Origin: Pseudomonas fluorescens NCIMB 11764
Lineage (GTDB): Bacteria > Pseudomonadota > Gammaproteobacteria > Pseudomonadales > Pseudomonadaceae
NCBI RefSeq assembly: GCF_000293885.2
Contig: NZ_CP010945.1
Span: forward strand, 5,104,001-5,168,000
DNA: 64,000 nucleotides
Direction: 5' to 3'
A program made the position numbers and the translations under genes. Position 1 is the first letter of the stretch. The number at the start of each line of letters is the position of its first letter. The notes beneath the pieces are model-generated. The model saw only the letters and a program-made list of their open reading frames with translations, was not told the DNA's origin and searched no databases. This document shows, piece by piece, positions 8,467-17,396 of this stretch.

Positions 8467-9747
8467 TCAGGCACTCAGCGAATAAATCAACGCCGAAATA
8501 GCCACCAAACCCACCGCCGTCACAAACACATTGGACGCCTGACCACGATAGCGCGCCATCGCCGGCACCTTGCGAATCGCGTACATCGGCATCAGGAACA
8601 GAATCGCCGCGATGATCGGGCCACCCAGGGTTTCAATCATCCCCAGAATGCTCGGGTTCAGCGTGGCCACGACCCAGCACACCACCAGCATGAACGCCGC
8701 GGTCATGCGATCCAGCGTCTTGGGTGCCGGACGCTTGCCGCTCTTCACAATCAGCCCCTTCAGGCCTTCACTGGCACCGATGTAGTGCCCCAGGAACGAC
8801 TTGGAAATCGCCACGAACGCAATCAACGGCGCAGCGAAGGCGATGGTCGGGTTGCTGAAGTGATTAGCCAGGTACGACAGGATCGACAGGTTCTGCGCCT
8901 TCGCTTCCGCCAGTTGCGCCGGGGACAGGGTCAGCACGCAGCTGAACACGAAGAACAGCACCATCACCACCATCAACACGTGCGCGCGGGACAGGATCTG
9001 CGAGCTGCGCTCCTCGGCGTGATCACCGTAGCGACGCTTCTGGTCCACCGCGAACGCCGAGATGATCGGCGAATGGTTGAACGAGAACACCATCACCGGA
9101 ATCGCCAGCCACAACGTGTTCAACAGCGCCGACGGCTCAGGCAGCGTCGATGCAGTGGTCAGGATGCCGCCATTCCAGTGCGGAACCAGGAACACCGCCA
9201 GGAACAGCAACGCCACGATAAACGGATACACCATCAGGCTCATGGCCTTGACGATCACCTGCTCACCGCAACGCACCACCGCCAGCAGGCCGAGGATCAG
9301 CACGAACGACAATACGGCGCGCGGTGGCGGCATGATGTGCAGTTGGTGCTCAAGGAAACTGCCGACGGTGTTGGTCAGGGCCACGCTGTAGATCAGCAGG
9401 ATCGGAAAGATCGCGAAGAAGTACAGCAGGGTGATCAGCGCACCGGCCTTGATGCCGAAGTGTTCTTCCACCACTTCGGTGATGTCCGCCCCTTCTCGTC
9501 CGGACAATACGAAACGTGTCAGGCCACGGTGTGCGTAAAAAGTCATGGGGAATGCCAGCAGCGCCAGGAACAGCAACGGCCAGAAACCGCCCAAGCCTGC
9601 ATTGATCGGCAAAAACAGCGTACCGGCCCCGATGGCCGTGCCAAACAGGCCGAGCATCCAGGTGGTGTCGTGGCGGTTCCAGCCTTCAAGGCTGACAGGT
9701 TTCGCCGCTACATAGCGTTCGTTGACGCTATTGGCCTGATCATTCAT
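8467..9747 (-). CDS. HAAAP-family serine/threonine-type transporter
   Basis: This is an inner-membrane amino-acid:H+ (or Na+) symporter of the SdaC/TdcC type, 426 residues with about eleven hydrophobic segments. The family start 'WMLGLFGTAIGAGTLFLPINAGLGGFWPLLFLALLAFPMTFYAHRGLTRFVLSG' is clear, as is 'VVEEHFG' after TM2. The ATG at 9747 (MNDQANSVNERY) has GGAG ten bases upstream; the open frame to 9765 adds only six residues. Serine or threonine is the likely substrate from family knowledge. No deaminase gene is next to it, so the substrate is inferred only. It has its own terminator. Confidence 0.85.
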   Translation of the reverse strand: MNDQANSVNERYVAAKPVSLEGWNRHDTTWMLGLFGTAIGAGTLFLPINAGLGGFWPLLFLALLAFPMTFYAHRGLTRFVLSGREGADITEVVEEHFGIKAGALITLLYFFAIFPILLIYSVALTNTVGSFLEHQLHIMPPPRAVLSFVLILGLLAVVRCGEQVIVKAMSLMVYPFIVALLFLAVFLVPHWNGGILTTASTLPEPSALLNTLWLAIPVMVFSFNHSPIISAFAVDQKRRYGDHAEERSSQILSRAHVLMVVMVLFFVFSCVLTLSPAQLAEAKAQNLSILSYLANHFSNPTIAFAAPLIAFVAISKSFLGHYIGASEGLKGLIVKSGKRPAPKTLDRMTAAFMLVVCWVVATLNPSILGMIETLGGPIIAAILFLMPMYAIRKVPAMARYRGQASNVFVTAVGLVAISALIYSLSA

Positions 9748-10048
9748 CCGGTGGGATCTCCACATTCCGGTCAGTTGCTACCCGGTCAGGACGAGTCGGA
9801 AAAATCCGACAGGCAGCGCCCTGGCCGAAACAGGGGCGCGATTGTCCGGGATTAATTAGCAGAAGCAAAGACTTAGGTGAGGAATGGTTGTACGGGTCAG
9901 ATAATAGTGGACGACAGAAACCCTGGGGGATTTGGACTGTCTTCGAGATTTGCTTGACTGCGTTTCATCGCCAGACAAAAAATCCTGCTTGATAAAGGTT
10001 GTTCGTCATGTATTTTTAACTGACCGATATTTCTTCCGGAGTAATGCC

Positions 10049-10432
10049 ATGCCCCTGGTTCGTATCGACATCAAAAAGCATCAGGACCCCACCCACGCCA
10101 AACGCATCGGCCAGCTGATTTACGCCGCCATGCACAGCGCCATTGGCGTTCCGGAAAACGATAACTTCCAGATACTCGCCGAACACGACGAGCAGCACTT
10201 CATCTTCGATCCGCAATACCTGGGGATCGATCGCTCCGACCAACTGGTGGTGATTCAGATCACCCTGAGCGAAGGCCGAACCGTCGATCAGAAAAAACTG
10301 CTCTATAAAACCATCGCCGAGAGCCTGAACGCGGAGCTGGCGGTGCGGCTGGAGGATGTATTCATTAATCTGGTCGAAGTGAAAAAAGAGAACTGGTCGT
10401 TCGGCAACGGAATTGCCCAGTACGCCCTATGA
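10049..10432 (+). CDS. Tautomerase-family protein
   Basis: From the ATG at 10049 (after CCGGAG) the protein is 127 residues and begins Met-Pro-Leu-Val-Arg, which puts Pro2 in place as the catalytic N-terminal base of the tautomerase/4-oxalocrotonate tautomerase superfamily. The length and the pattern 'RIGQLIYAAMHSAIGVPENDNFQILAEHD' with 'ITLSEGRTVDQKKLLYKTIAESL' and 'LVEVKKENWSFGNGIAQYA' fit the longer tautomerase-like group. The substrate is not known. It is followed 30 bp later by a TetR gene, which may regulate it. The 39 in-frame codons upstream are not coding-like. Confidence 0.85.
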   Translation: MPLVRIDIKKHQDPTHAKRIGQLIYAAMHSAIGVPENDNFQILAEHDEQHFIFDPQYLGIDRSDQLVVIQITLSEGRTVDQKKLLYKTIAESLNAELAVRLEDVFINLVEVKKENWSFGNGIAQYAL

Positions 10433-10462
10433 TCACCAGCCATTTAACATTGTGAGCCGCCA

Positions 10463-11047
10463 ATGCCCCGTGTTTCCCGCAAGCAAGCCGAACTCAACCG
10501 CGAAATCATCGTCGAGGCGGCCACGCGCCTGTTTCGCGAACGGGGTCTGCATGGTATCAGCGTGATTGATGTGATGGGGGCGGCGGGCCTGACCCATGGC
10601 GGCTTCTATGGGCATTTCGAGTCCAGGGAAGCCCTGGCCCAGGAGGCCAGCGGCCGCGCATTCCAGCAATCGACAGACCGCTGGAAAGACTGGATCGCCG
10701 CCAACGAAGACAAGAACGCCGCCCGTCAGGCCTTGATCGGCCCCTACCTGTCGGCCGCCAGCCGCGACAATCCGGGCGATAGCTGCCCGGTGGTGGCGTT
10801 TGCCGGCGACATGTGCCACGAAGCCGCCGAAAGCGGCCTGCGCCAGACCTTTATGGAAGGCCTCGGCTCATTGCTCGACACCTTCACCCCCCTGATGGAC
10901 ACCGGCGACAACGCCAGTGATCGTCAACAGGCGCTGGTGCAATACGCCCTCATGGTCGGCGCGCTGACGCTCGCCCGCGCCACCCGTGGCGATGCTTTGT
11001 CCGATGAAATCCTGGAGGCTGCGCGCACCTTTCTGACGGCGCCATAA
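10463..11047 (+). CDS. TetR/AcrR-family transcriptional regulator
   Basis: The protein has 194 residues. The N-terminal HTH (about 10-56) reads 'NREIIVEAATRLFRERGLHGISVIDVMGAAGLTHGGFYGHFESREALAQEA', a textbook TetR DNA-binding domain. The rest is a helical ligand-binding domain with 'GDSCPVVAFAGDMCHEAAESGLRQTF'. It sits directly after the tautomerase gene on the same strand and is probably in one unit with it. No ligand can be assigned. A likely role is local repression relieved by an electrophilic or aromatic compound, but this is inference. Confidence 0.88.
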   Translation: MPRVSRKQAELNREIIVEAATRLFRERGLHGISVIDVMGAAGLTHGGFYGHFESREALAQEASGRAFQQSTDRWKDWIAANEDKNAARQALIGPYLSAASRDNPGDSCPVVAFAGDMCHEAAESGLRQTFMEGLGSLLDTFTPLMDTGDNASDRQQALVQYALMVGALTLARATRGDALSDEILEAARTFLTAP

Positions 11048-11159
11048 CCTGCTGCTGCTGTTCCGCTATGATCATCTGGCAGTGTTGCGATCTTTGATCG
11101 TTGCCCATGCGTTTTGAAGCCAGCAATCTCTAGGGATATTCAAGCCACAGGAGCCCAGC

Positions 11160-12143
11160 ATGCCCGCAACCGTTCTGGTACTGGTTGAAACGATCAATGA
11201 TTACTTGCCGATTCTCGAACATCAGGGCTTTCACCTGATTTTGGCGCCTACCCCCGCCGAGCGGGCCGAAGCCATTTCGACCCACGGCGCACGTATCGAT
11301 GCGGTACTGACCCGAGGCCCGCTGGGCCTGTATGCCGATGAAATCGCCGCGCTGCCGGCACTCAAGATCATTTGCGTGATTGGTGCCGGTTACGAACATG
11401 TCGACCTGCAGGCCGCAGCCGACCGGGGCCTGACCGTGACCAACGGCGCCGGGGTCAACGCCTCGTCGGTGGCTGACCACGCGATGGCGATGCTGCTTTC
11501 AATGGTGCGCGACATCCCCCGTTGCGACGCCGCCGTGCGCCGAGGCGAGTGGCCGAAAATCATGCGCCCTTCCGTGGCCGGCAAACGCCTGGGCATACTC
11601 GGCCTCGGTGCCGTCGGCATGGCCATCGCCAAACGCGCAGCCAACGGTTTTGACATGACCGTCAGTTACCACAACCGCCAGCATCGCAGCGACGTGCCGT
11701 ACAGCTTCTGCTCGACACCGAGCGAACTGGCCCGCGCATCGGACTTCCTGGTGGTGGCCACGCCCGGCGGGCTCGGCACCCGCAGCCTGATTAACCGTTC
11801 GGTGCTGGACGCGTTGGGCCCCAACGGATTCCTCGTCAACATTGCCCGGGCCAGCGTGGTGGTGACCGCCGATCTGATCAGCGCCCTGGAGCAACGACGC
11901 ATTGCCGGCGCAGCACTGGATGTCTTCGATCATGAACCTCAGGTGCCTGATGCGTTGAAGTCACTGAGTAACGTGATTCTCACGCCCCACGTTGCCGGGC
12001 TGTCACCCGAAGCAACCCGGGGCACCGTCGAGCTGGTCGGGCGTAACCTGATGGCCTTCTTTTCCGGCCAACCGGTACTCACTCCCATCGACCTGCCGGC
12101 GTCGGCATCGGTGACGCCGCCCGAAAACAAGGCGGTTCTGTAG
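11160..12143 (+). CDS. D-isomer-specific 2-hydroxyacid dehydrogenase
   Basis: This NAD(P)-dependent reductase of 2-oxoacids has 327 residues, with ACAGGAG six bases before the ATG. The family parts are in order. The N-terminal substrate domain has 'KIICVIGAGYEHVDLQAAADRGLTVTNGAGVNASSVADHAMAML'. The Rossmann loop is 'LGILGLGAVGMAIAKRA', and there is a catalytic Arg in 'NIARASVV'. Glu lies in 'ALDVFDHEPQVP' and the catalytic His in 'LTPHVAGLSPEA'. It is closest in feel to glyoxylate/hydroxypyruvate reductase-like enzymes, but the substrate is uncertain. It is a single gene between the TetR gene and the phosphotransferase. Confidence 0.88.
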   Translation: MPATVLVLVETINDYLPILEHQGFHLILAPTPAERAEAISTHGARIDAVLTRGPLGLYADEIAALPALKIICVIGAGYEHVDLQAAADRGLTVTNGAGVNASSVADHAMAMLLSMVRDIPRCDAAVRRGEWPKIMRPSVAGKRLGILGLGAVGMAIAKRAANGFDMTVSYHNRQHRSDVPYSFCSTPSELARASDFLVVATPGGLGTRSLINRSVLDALGPNGFLVNIARASVVVTADLISALEQRRIAGAALDVFDHEPQVPDALKSLSNVILTPHVAGLSPEATRGTVELVGRNLMAFFSGQPVLTPIDLPASASVTPPENKAVL

Positions 12144-12286
12144 GGCAATTCAAACAGGTGTATCAAAAGCAATGATTGCCCGGCAACACCCTCACCTATA
12201 AGGGCCGATCGTAGTTGTGGGTACGGGGTGTGCGCATTAGATTAGCCAATAGTTTCAGGCCTCCAGAATAAGCAGAAGGGATAAGC

Positions 12287-13354
12287 ATGGCGCTTACTGA
12301 CCAGTCCACCCGTATCCGCACCGGCGAAGAACTCGATGCCAGCCTGATCGATCCGTACCTCAAGGCCCACATTCCGGGTCTCAGCGGTTTGCCGCAGATC
12401 AGCCAGTTCCCCGGCGGTGCGTCGAACCTCACCTACTTGCTGGAATACCCCGAGCAGGAATTCGTCCTGCGTCGGCCGCCGTTCGGTCACAAGGCCAAAT
12501 CCGCCCATGACATGGGTCGCGAATTTCGCATCCTCAATCAACTGCGCGACGGTTTTCCCTACTGCCCGAAAGCCTACGTACACTGCACCGACGAATCGGT
12601 GATCGGCGCCGAGTTCTATGTGATGGAACGGGTCAAGGGGATCATCCTGCGCGCCGAACTGCCACCGGAACTGGGCCTGGATTCGGCGAAAACCGAAGCC
12701 CTGTGCAAAAGCTTCATCGACAAGTTCGTCGAATTGCACCGGGTCGACTACAAGGCCTATGGCCTGGGCGACCTCGGCAAGCCCGAAGGTTATGTGGCGC
12801 GGCAGATCAAAGGCTGGAGCGACCGCTACGAGAAAGCCCTGACCCCGGACGCGCCGAAGTGGGAAGCCGTGAAGGCCTGGCTCAACGACAAGATGCCTGC
12901 CGATCACCCGACATCGAGCATCGTCCATAACGACTATCGCTTCGACAACGTGATCCTCGACCCGAACAACCCGATGCAGATCATCGGTGTGCTCGACTGG
13001 GAACTCACCACCCTCGGCGACCCGCTGATGGACCTGGGCAACACCCTCGCCTACTGGATCGAAGCCGACGACCCGGCGCCGGTGCAACTGATGCGTCGCC
13101 AGCCGAGCCACGCACCGGGCATGCTGACCCGCCGCGAGTTCGTCGACTACTACGCCCAGCGTTCGGGCATCCAGATCGACAACTTCGACTTCTACTACAC
13201 CTACGGCCTGTTCCGCCTGGCCGGCATCGTGCAGCAGATCTACTACCGTTTTTTCCATGGTCAGACCCAGGACAAACGCTTCGCGCAGTTCATTCACATG
13301 AACAAACTGCTGGAGCAGATGAGCCTGCAGGTCATCCAGAAATCCAGCCTCTGA
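12287..13354 (+). CDS. Aminoglycoside-phosphotransferase-like (APH/ACAD10-type) kinase
   Basis: This 355-residue protein has a protein-kinase-like fold. It shows a nucleotide loop region 'QFPGGASNLTYLLEYPEQEFVLRRPP', the catalytic loop 'IVHNDYRFDNVIL' (H-N-D..N) and the metal-binding segment 'IGVLDWELTTLGDPLMDLGNTL'. In the ACAD10/11 family such kinases phosphorylate 4-hydroxyacyl-CoAs before dehydration, and in pseudomonads they often sit next to SDR and acyl-CoA dehydrogenase genes. The SDR gene 38 bp downstream fits an acyl or hydroxy-acid catabolic pair. Antibiotic resistance is unlikely given the context. Confidence 0.85.
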   Translation: MALTDQSTRIRTGEELDASLIDPYLKAHIPGLSGLPQISQFPGGASNLTYLLEYPEQEFVLRRPPFGHKAKSAHDMGREFRILNQLRDGFPYCPKAYVHCTDESVIGAEFYVMERVKGIILRAELPPELGLDSAKTEALCKSFIDKFVELHRVDYKAYGLGDLGKPEGYVARQIKGWSDRYEKALTPDAPKWEAVKAWLNDKMPADHPTSSIVHNDYRFDNVILDPNNPMQIIGVLDWELTTLGDPLMDLGNTLAYWIEADDPAPVQLMRRQPSHAPGMLTRREFVDYYAQRSGIQIDNFDFYYTYGLFRLAGIVQQIYYRFFHGQTQDKRFAQFIHMNKLLEQMSLQVIQKSSL

Positions 13355-13392
13355 TCCAGGCCATCCAATAAGACTTCTCACAAGGGAATCCC

Positions 13393-14160
13393 ATGTCCAA
13401 GACTCAGTTGTTCGACCTCGACGGCAAGATCGCTTTCGTCTCCGGCGCCAGCCGTGGCATCGGCGAAGCCATCGCCAAACTGCTGGCCCAACAAGGCGCC
13501 CATGTGATTGTCTCGAGCCGCAAACTCGAGGGCTGCCAGCACGTCGCCGATGCAATCATCGCTGCCGGCGGCAAAGCCACCGCCGTGGCCTGCCACATTG
13601 GTGAGATGGAACAGATCAGCCAGGTCTTCGCCGGCATCCGCGAACAGTTCGGCCGTTTGGACATCCTGGTCAACAATGCCGCGACCAATCCGCAGTTCTG
13701 CAACGTACTGGACACCGACCTCGGCGCCTTCCAGAAAACCGTCGACGTGAACATCCGCGGCTACTTCTTCATGTCGGTAGAAGCCGGCAAGCTGATGCGC
13801 GACAACGGCGGCGGCAGCATCATCAACGTGGCTTCGATCAACGGCATCTCGCCGGGGATCTTCCAGGGCATCTATTCGGTGACCAAGGCTGCGGTGATCA
13901 ACATGACCAAAGTGTTCGCCAAGGAATGTGCGCAGTTCGGGATTCGTTGCAATGCCCTGTTGCCGGGGCTGACCGACACCAAGTTTGCGTCGGCGCTGGT
14001 AAAGAACGAGGCGATTTTGAACACGGCATTGGCGCAGATTCCGCTGAAGCGCGTGGCGGATCCGAGTGAAATGGCGGGGGCGGTGTTGTATCTGGCGAGT
14101 GATGCGTCGAGTTATACGACGGGGGTTTCGCTGAATGTGGATGGGGGGTTTTTGTCTTGA
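13393..14160 (+). CDS. Short-chain dehydrogenase/reductase
   Basis: This 255-residue classical SDR has the cofactor loop 'SGASRGIGEAIAKLL' (about 16-30), 'VNNAATNP', the catalytic Ser region 'INVASINGISPG' and Y-x3-K in 'YSVTKAAVINM'. The C-terminus 'YTTGVSLNVDGGFLS' is typical. 'SSRKLEGCQ' after the second strand suggests NADP(H) preference (an Arg following strand 2), but this is a guess. The gene follows the phosphotransferase by 38 bp with 'CAAGGGAATCCC' as RBS and is probably co-transcribed. The last 100 bp show a run of G-rich codons but stay in frame. Confidence 0.9.
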   Translation: MSKTQLFDLDGKIAFVSGASRGIGEAIAKLLAQQGAHVIVSSRKLEGCQHVADAIIAAGGKATAVACHIGEMEQISQVFAGIREQFGRLDILVNNAATNPQFCNVLDTDLGAFQKTVDVNIRGYFFMSVEAGKLMRDNGGGSIINVASINGISPGIFQGIYSVTKAAVINMTKVFAKECAQFGIRCNALLPGLTDTKFASALVKNEAILNTALAQIPLKRVADPSEMAGAVLYLASDASSYTTGVSLNVDGGFLS

Positions 14161-14216
14161 TTTGTTGGTAGGCAGCGCGCCTGGCAATTGATGCAGTCAG
14201 AATCTTGCATTGAGTA

Positions 14217-14244
14217 AAGGAGCTCCAAATGACAGGAGCTCCTT
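14217..14244 (-). terminator. Terminator of the 855-residue island protein (GGAGCTCC type)
   Basis: AAGGAGCTCC (14217-14226) pairs with GGAGCTCCTT (14235-14244) around AAATGACA. The same stem-loop recurs at 17010-17037 and 17399-17422 after the paralogues, so each island gene carries its own copy. The T tract on the minus strand is short. Confidence 0.75.
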
Positions 14245-15590
14245 GCCCTTCTTACGCATTAGCAGGAATAAGTAATATCAGTATCCGAATCATGGAAACA
14301 CGACCTGTTGCTTCGGTCGTTTTCGCCAAAAGTTCAATGACATGCCTTTCTTTAGGATAATACTTGATTACCACGGAGCTTCCGGTCACCCCGGTTGCGT
14401 TAGTTGTTCCAAAACCGACTGGGTGATCAGGTGTAATGAACTCGACGTTAACGCCCGCAACCGGAACCCCTTCCTGCGTAGTCACTTGTACCCCAGGCTT
14501 AACGCCCCACCCTGCTCCGGCAATCAATTCCGCAGCGAGTACTTCTGTCGGTGGATAAGGCATAGATATTTCAAGAAATCTGAAGCGCATATTGTAGGTT
14601 CCAGCCTTCAACGACACTGGAGTTTCCAAAGCAGTCAAAGATGCCCCTTCCCACTCCGCTTTCACTGAAAACTCGGCATCCACGCCGAGGCACCTCAGCT
14701 CCCAAGTGGCCCCTTCTGTCGGATGGACCGCCTGAGAGACACCCGGGGCAGGTGTCATTGTCACCCCGTCAGGCGCCTCAATGCCCCAATCGAGCTTGAC
14801 TTTGTTATCGGGAGCGCCGCTCTTCGGTATGAGTGTAATGGTATGCCGCCCATATCGTGTCGCATGCGCCTTATCGCCAGGTTTCAATGAATTACCATCG
14901 AACTGAACCGTAAAGTAATCCGGCACACCGACCCCCGACAAATGACAGACCGGAACAACGAGTTCACTGGTCATGTTGTTGCCCGCCAGACTCAGTTGAA
15001 ACTTTCCGATCCCTCTTAAACCGGTCATAGTCCAGCGGTGGGTAGTTTGCTCCTCGCCATAATCGGGTTCACTCGGCAAGCTTCCCTCTTCCAACCCTTC
15101 TACTATTCTGCACTTCAGTTTTACGGGATGTCCCGGCAGTGGACTGTCGGTTTTATACCTTAGCGTAAGGACCTGGGGTTGCAGATGCTTGAAGTCGATA
15201 CCTTCTGGAGGAACAATGTTGCCACCAATCAGTACATCGGCCTCATCCGCCAAATCCGGCGACAACAGTTTGTTAGCATCAATTTTTATGTTGCCCCTGC
15301 CGAAATGTTCGCCTGCGAGCTCAAAATGAAACATACCGCTTCTATCCGAAGCCAAGGTGATCGTCCAGGAATGCAATCCGGTAAAGGTTTCCGCCGGGGG
15401 GTTGCTGGTCACGAGCGGCGACCGCCCGAGCCACAACCCGACCCCATAACCCGCAATCGGGCTGCCTACCTTGGGGACAAGCGTCAGCGTGTGTACCCCG
15501 CCCCTGAAATAAAGTGCGCCGGGCTCCGCATCTTTTCCGTCAATCTGAACCGTTGCCTCATCCGCCAGATTGCGCGACAACACCTTGCTG
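14217..15590. repeat. Direct repeat, copy A (near-identical to 17397-18771)
   Basis: About 1.37 kb covering the terminator and the 3' two thirds of the larger island gene is almost identical to the same part of its paralogue about 3.18 kb away, with only scattered substitutions. Upstream of this point the two genes remain homologous but diverge quickly. The sharp change in identity suggests recent duplication or gene conversion. Confidence 0.88.
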
Positions 15591-16819
15591 ACAGGAGTCG
15601 AGACGCCTGCGGTAAAGCCCGCCCCCGTCAAATCCAGCTTGAACGTACCGCTGTTGTTGGAAGCCACAATCGTCCATGTATGCAACCCGTCCGAAGTCAC
15701 CACCAGGTCGCCATCCTGCAATCCGCTGAGCAAGGTGGCCGTCAGTTCCAGAGGCCAATCCCGCACGGGACTACCAGCCTTATAGCTCAGGGTGATGGTC
15801 CGAGGTTCGTCCCTGAACAACACAGCCCCCTCGACTGGATACGCGACACCGTCTACCCAAACACCCTCCACTTCGTCCGACAGGTTGGCGGACATCACCC
15901 AGAACGGAAGCTCCCAAGGCAACACCACATCCGTACTGAAAAGAACCAACATGCCAAGACCGCTTAGCCCATCGTCCGGTGTGACCGTCCAGTTGAACGT
16001 TTCGCCGACCGGGCTGACATCGCTTTCAAAAGGCGGGTTTGATACAAGGTTCAAGCCTCCAGACTCTCCCACCCCCAGACGCAACACCTTCGCAATCTCG
16101 GGCGCAACTTCGACTCTTAAAGCGTTTGCTCTTCCGCGAGTCAGCCCAATGGGATCGCCCCACATCACTTCCCTGTCATTGACGTACAACTTCGCGTCTT
16201 CCCAAGGACTTGTCTCATAAACCTTGATCTCAAAAGACTCACTCACCGTTTTATCGTCATACGGGCTGTAGAATTCTGCCGTGATCGTCTGCTCACCCAA
16301 TGTTTGAACCGTATGGCTGAACTGGCTTACGCCCGACGTCGATGTCGGTACTGTCGTTGTCGTCCCACCAATCGACCACTTGACCTCAATATTTTCCAGC
16401 GCCTGTTTTGTGTAGAACGATCCGACCGTGATTTGGGCCTTTACTGTGTCTCCTATCACCGGCGCACTGATTGGGCTGCGGCTGTCCAGAACCTCACGAC
16501 GATAGTGCCCCAACCGCATCGAGATTTTGTAAGGCACGGCGGTAAACTCACTTTGAATCGAGTATTCGAAGTCGTGATCGATGCCATCGGCCGGACAGCG
16601 GAGCTTCCATTCTGAGCCCTCAGGTTCAAGTTTCTGAAGTTCGCCATATCCAGGGTCGGCGAAGATCAAAGGCGAATCAGCGGAAGCGTGATTGAGGCTC
16701 ACTCCCTGACTGACCCAAGGACTATCCTCAGCGCCTTCAATTCTGAGCGTATGACTATCGGAGCCATAGCAGAGGTATACGGCTCTTTCGGCTGAACTGG
16801 ACCTGATCTGGATGGTCAT
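14252..16819 (-). CDS. Large Ig-like repeat protein of unknown function (855 aa)
   Basis: I do not recognise a named family. The N-terminal domain (about 1-115) includes 'YLCYGSDSHTLRIEGAEDSPWVSQGVSL'. An Ig-like domain follows ('APVIGDTVKAQITVGSF...GEQTITAEFYS'), then the island signature module 'WEDAKLYVNDREVMWGDPIGLTRG...FNWTVTPDDG'. After that come repeats of about 105 residues, each opening with a 'L(A/S)DEAxVxxxG' phrase (DEVEGVWVDG, DEATVQIDG, DEADVLIGG, then DYFTVQFDG). The C-terminus has an invasin-like Ig strand pattern 'VQVTTQEGVPVAGVNVEF...TNATG'. There is no signal peptide or membrane segment. Codon use is less GC-rich than the flanking genes. It has its own palindromic promoter and terminator. 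Structural or secreted roles are possible but unproven. Confidence 0.75.
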   Translation of the reverse strand: MTIQIRSSSAERAVYLCYGSDSHTLRIEGAEDSPWVSQGVSLNHASADSPLIFADPGYGELQKLEPEGSEWKLRCPADGIDHDFEYSIQSEFTAVPYKISMRLGHYRREVLDSRSPISAPVIGDTVKAQITVGSFYTKQALENIEVKWSIGGTTTTVPTSTSGVSQFSHTVQTLGEQTITAEFYSPYDDKTVSESFEIKVYETSPWEDAKLYVNDREVMWGDPIGLTRGRANALRVEVAPEIAKVLRLGVGESGGLNLVSNPPFESDVSPVGETFNWTVTPDDGLSGLGMLVLFSTDVVLPWELPFWVMSANLSDEVEGVWVDGVAYPVEGAVLFRDEPRTITLSYKAGSPVRDWPLELTATLLSGLQDGDLVVTSDGLHTWTIVASNNSGTFKLDLTGAGFTAGVSTPVSKVLSRNLADEATVQIDGKDAEPGALYFRGGVHTLTLVPKVGSPIAGYGVGLWLGRSPLVTSNPPAETFTGLHSWTITLASDRSGMFHFELAGEHFGRGNIKIDANKLLSPDLADEADVLIGGNIVPPEGIDFKHLQPQVLTLRYKTDSPLPGHPVKLKCRIVEGLEEGSLPSEPDYGEEQTTHRWTMTGLRGIGKFQLSLAGNNMTSELVVPVCHLSGVGVPDYFTVQFDGNSLKPGDKAHATRYGRHTITLIPKSGAPDNKVKLDWGIEAPDGVTMTPAPGVSQAVHPTEGATWELRCLGVDAEFSVKAEWEGASLTALETPVSLKAGTYNMRFRFLEISMPYPPTEVLAAELIAGAGWGVKPGVQVTTQEGVPVAGVNVEFITPDHPVGFGTTNATGVTGSSVVIKYYPKERHVIELLAKTTEATGRVSMIRILILLIPANA

Positions 16820-16863
16820 GGCATTTCCTCGAACATCGACAATGGTTGAAAAAGGCCATTCGA

Positions 16864-16908
16864 CTATTCAAGAAAAAACGGGGCTGGGTAACTGTCAAAA
16901 CTGACAAA
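16864..16908 (-). promoter_or_regulatory. Island promoter 1: palindrome plus -10-like box
   Basis: The half-palindrome ACTGTCA-N4-TGACAAA (16891-16908; right arm degenerate in the last two bases) lies 22 bp from ACTATT, that is AATAGT on the minus strand, and 72 bp before the start of the 855-residue protein. If the hexamer is the -10, the palindrome centre falls near -43. Spacing is identical in all five island copies. Confidence 0.8.
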
Positions 16909-16995
16909 CCAATAGAACAAAACGCGATAAAAACAGTAAATTTCCTTTCCCTTAACCTTTCAACGCCGAAGCCCCGGTAGTCGACATTGTCAGGA

Positions 16996-17292
16996 TCAAG
17001 CATTGAAAAAAGGAGCTCCGAACGACCGGAGCTCCTTGGGTTTACTGAATGCATTGCCGACCGGATCGGCAGGGGTGCCGAACTCCGGGGAAGCGGTGAT
17101 GGCCAGGTCGCGGGAATCCTCTTTCGTGAGAGATATCTGTCCAGTAAAGGACGAGGGGACTTCCACCCTTATATCGTGTACCTGCCCACGCCACAGCATA
17201 ATGGGCCCCTCGATCAGTTTGTCGTTGAAGAACAACTTGGCGTCTTCCCAACCATTTGGCCGAGCTGATACAGATTTGATTTCATTGGTCAT
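16996..17292 (-). pseudogene. Truncated paralogue of the island Ig-like proteins
   Basis: The 98-residue frame starts at the ATG at 17292 (MTNEIKSVSARPNGWEDAKLFFNDK). The open frame continues to 17373 but runs into the promoter. It has the signature N-terminal module shared with its neighbours ('WEDAKLFFNDKLIEGPIMLWRGQVHDIRVEV...SPEFGTPADPVGNAF'). It then breaks off where the others continue 'F.W.ITPGDG' and reads straight into the GGAGCTCC terminator before stopping ('KPKELRSFGAPFFNA'). So an internal deletion has joined the 5' part to the terminator. Promoter and RBS are intact, and a short protein could still be made. It is marked as a pseudogene on this evidence; a functional mini-protein is the alternative. 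Confidence 0.75.
17010..17037 (-). terminator. Terminator of the truncated paralogue
   Basis: AAGGAGCTCCG (17010-17020) pairs with CGGAGCTCCTT (17027-17037), followed on the minus strand by TTTTTT. The 3' end of the truncated reading frame lies inside it. Confidence 0.85.
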
Positions 17293-17326
17293 GACGGTAC
17301 TCTCAGATATCGAATTGGCCGCTCGA

Positions 17327-17371
17327 GTATCGAGGAAAAACATTGACTGGGTAACTGTCATAACTGACAGC
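17327..17371 (-). promoter_or_regulatory. Island promoter 2: palindrome plus -10-like box
   Basis: The palindrome ACTGTCA-N4-TGACAGC (17354-17371) lies 22 bp from AGTATC (GATACT on the minus strand), 62 bp before the ATG of the truncated paralogue. The architecture is the same as in the other four copies. Confidence 0.82.
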
Positions 17372-17396
17372 AATCCAGAGAAAACTGTAATAAAAC

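Noticed and set aside
12242..13555. 437-codon open frame antisense to the phosphotransferase and SDR genes
   Set aside because: The plus-strand genes have full family motifs. The antisense product is of low complexity with no motif.
15179..15967. Plus-strand frame of 262 codons inside the large island gene
   Set aside because: Overlaps the repeats of the Ig-like protein, recurs only because the DNA is duplicated, and has no RBS or motif.
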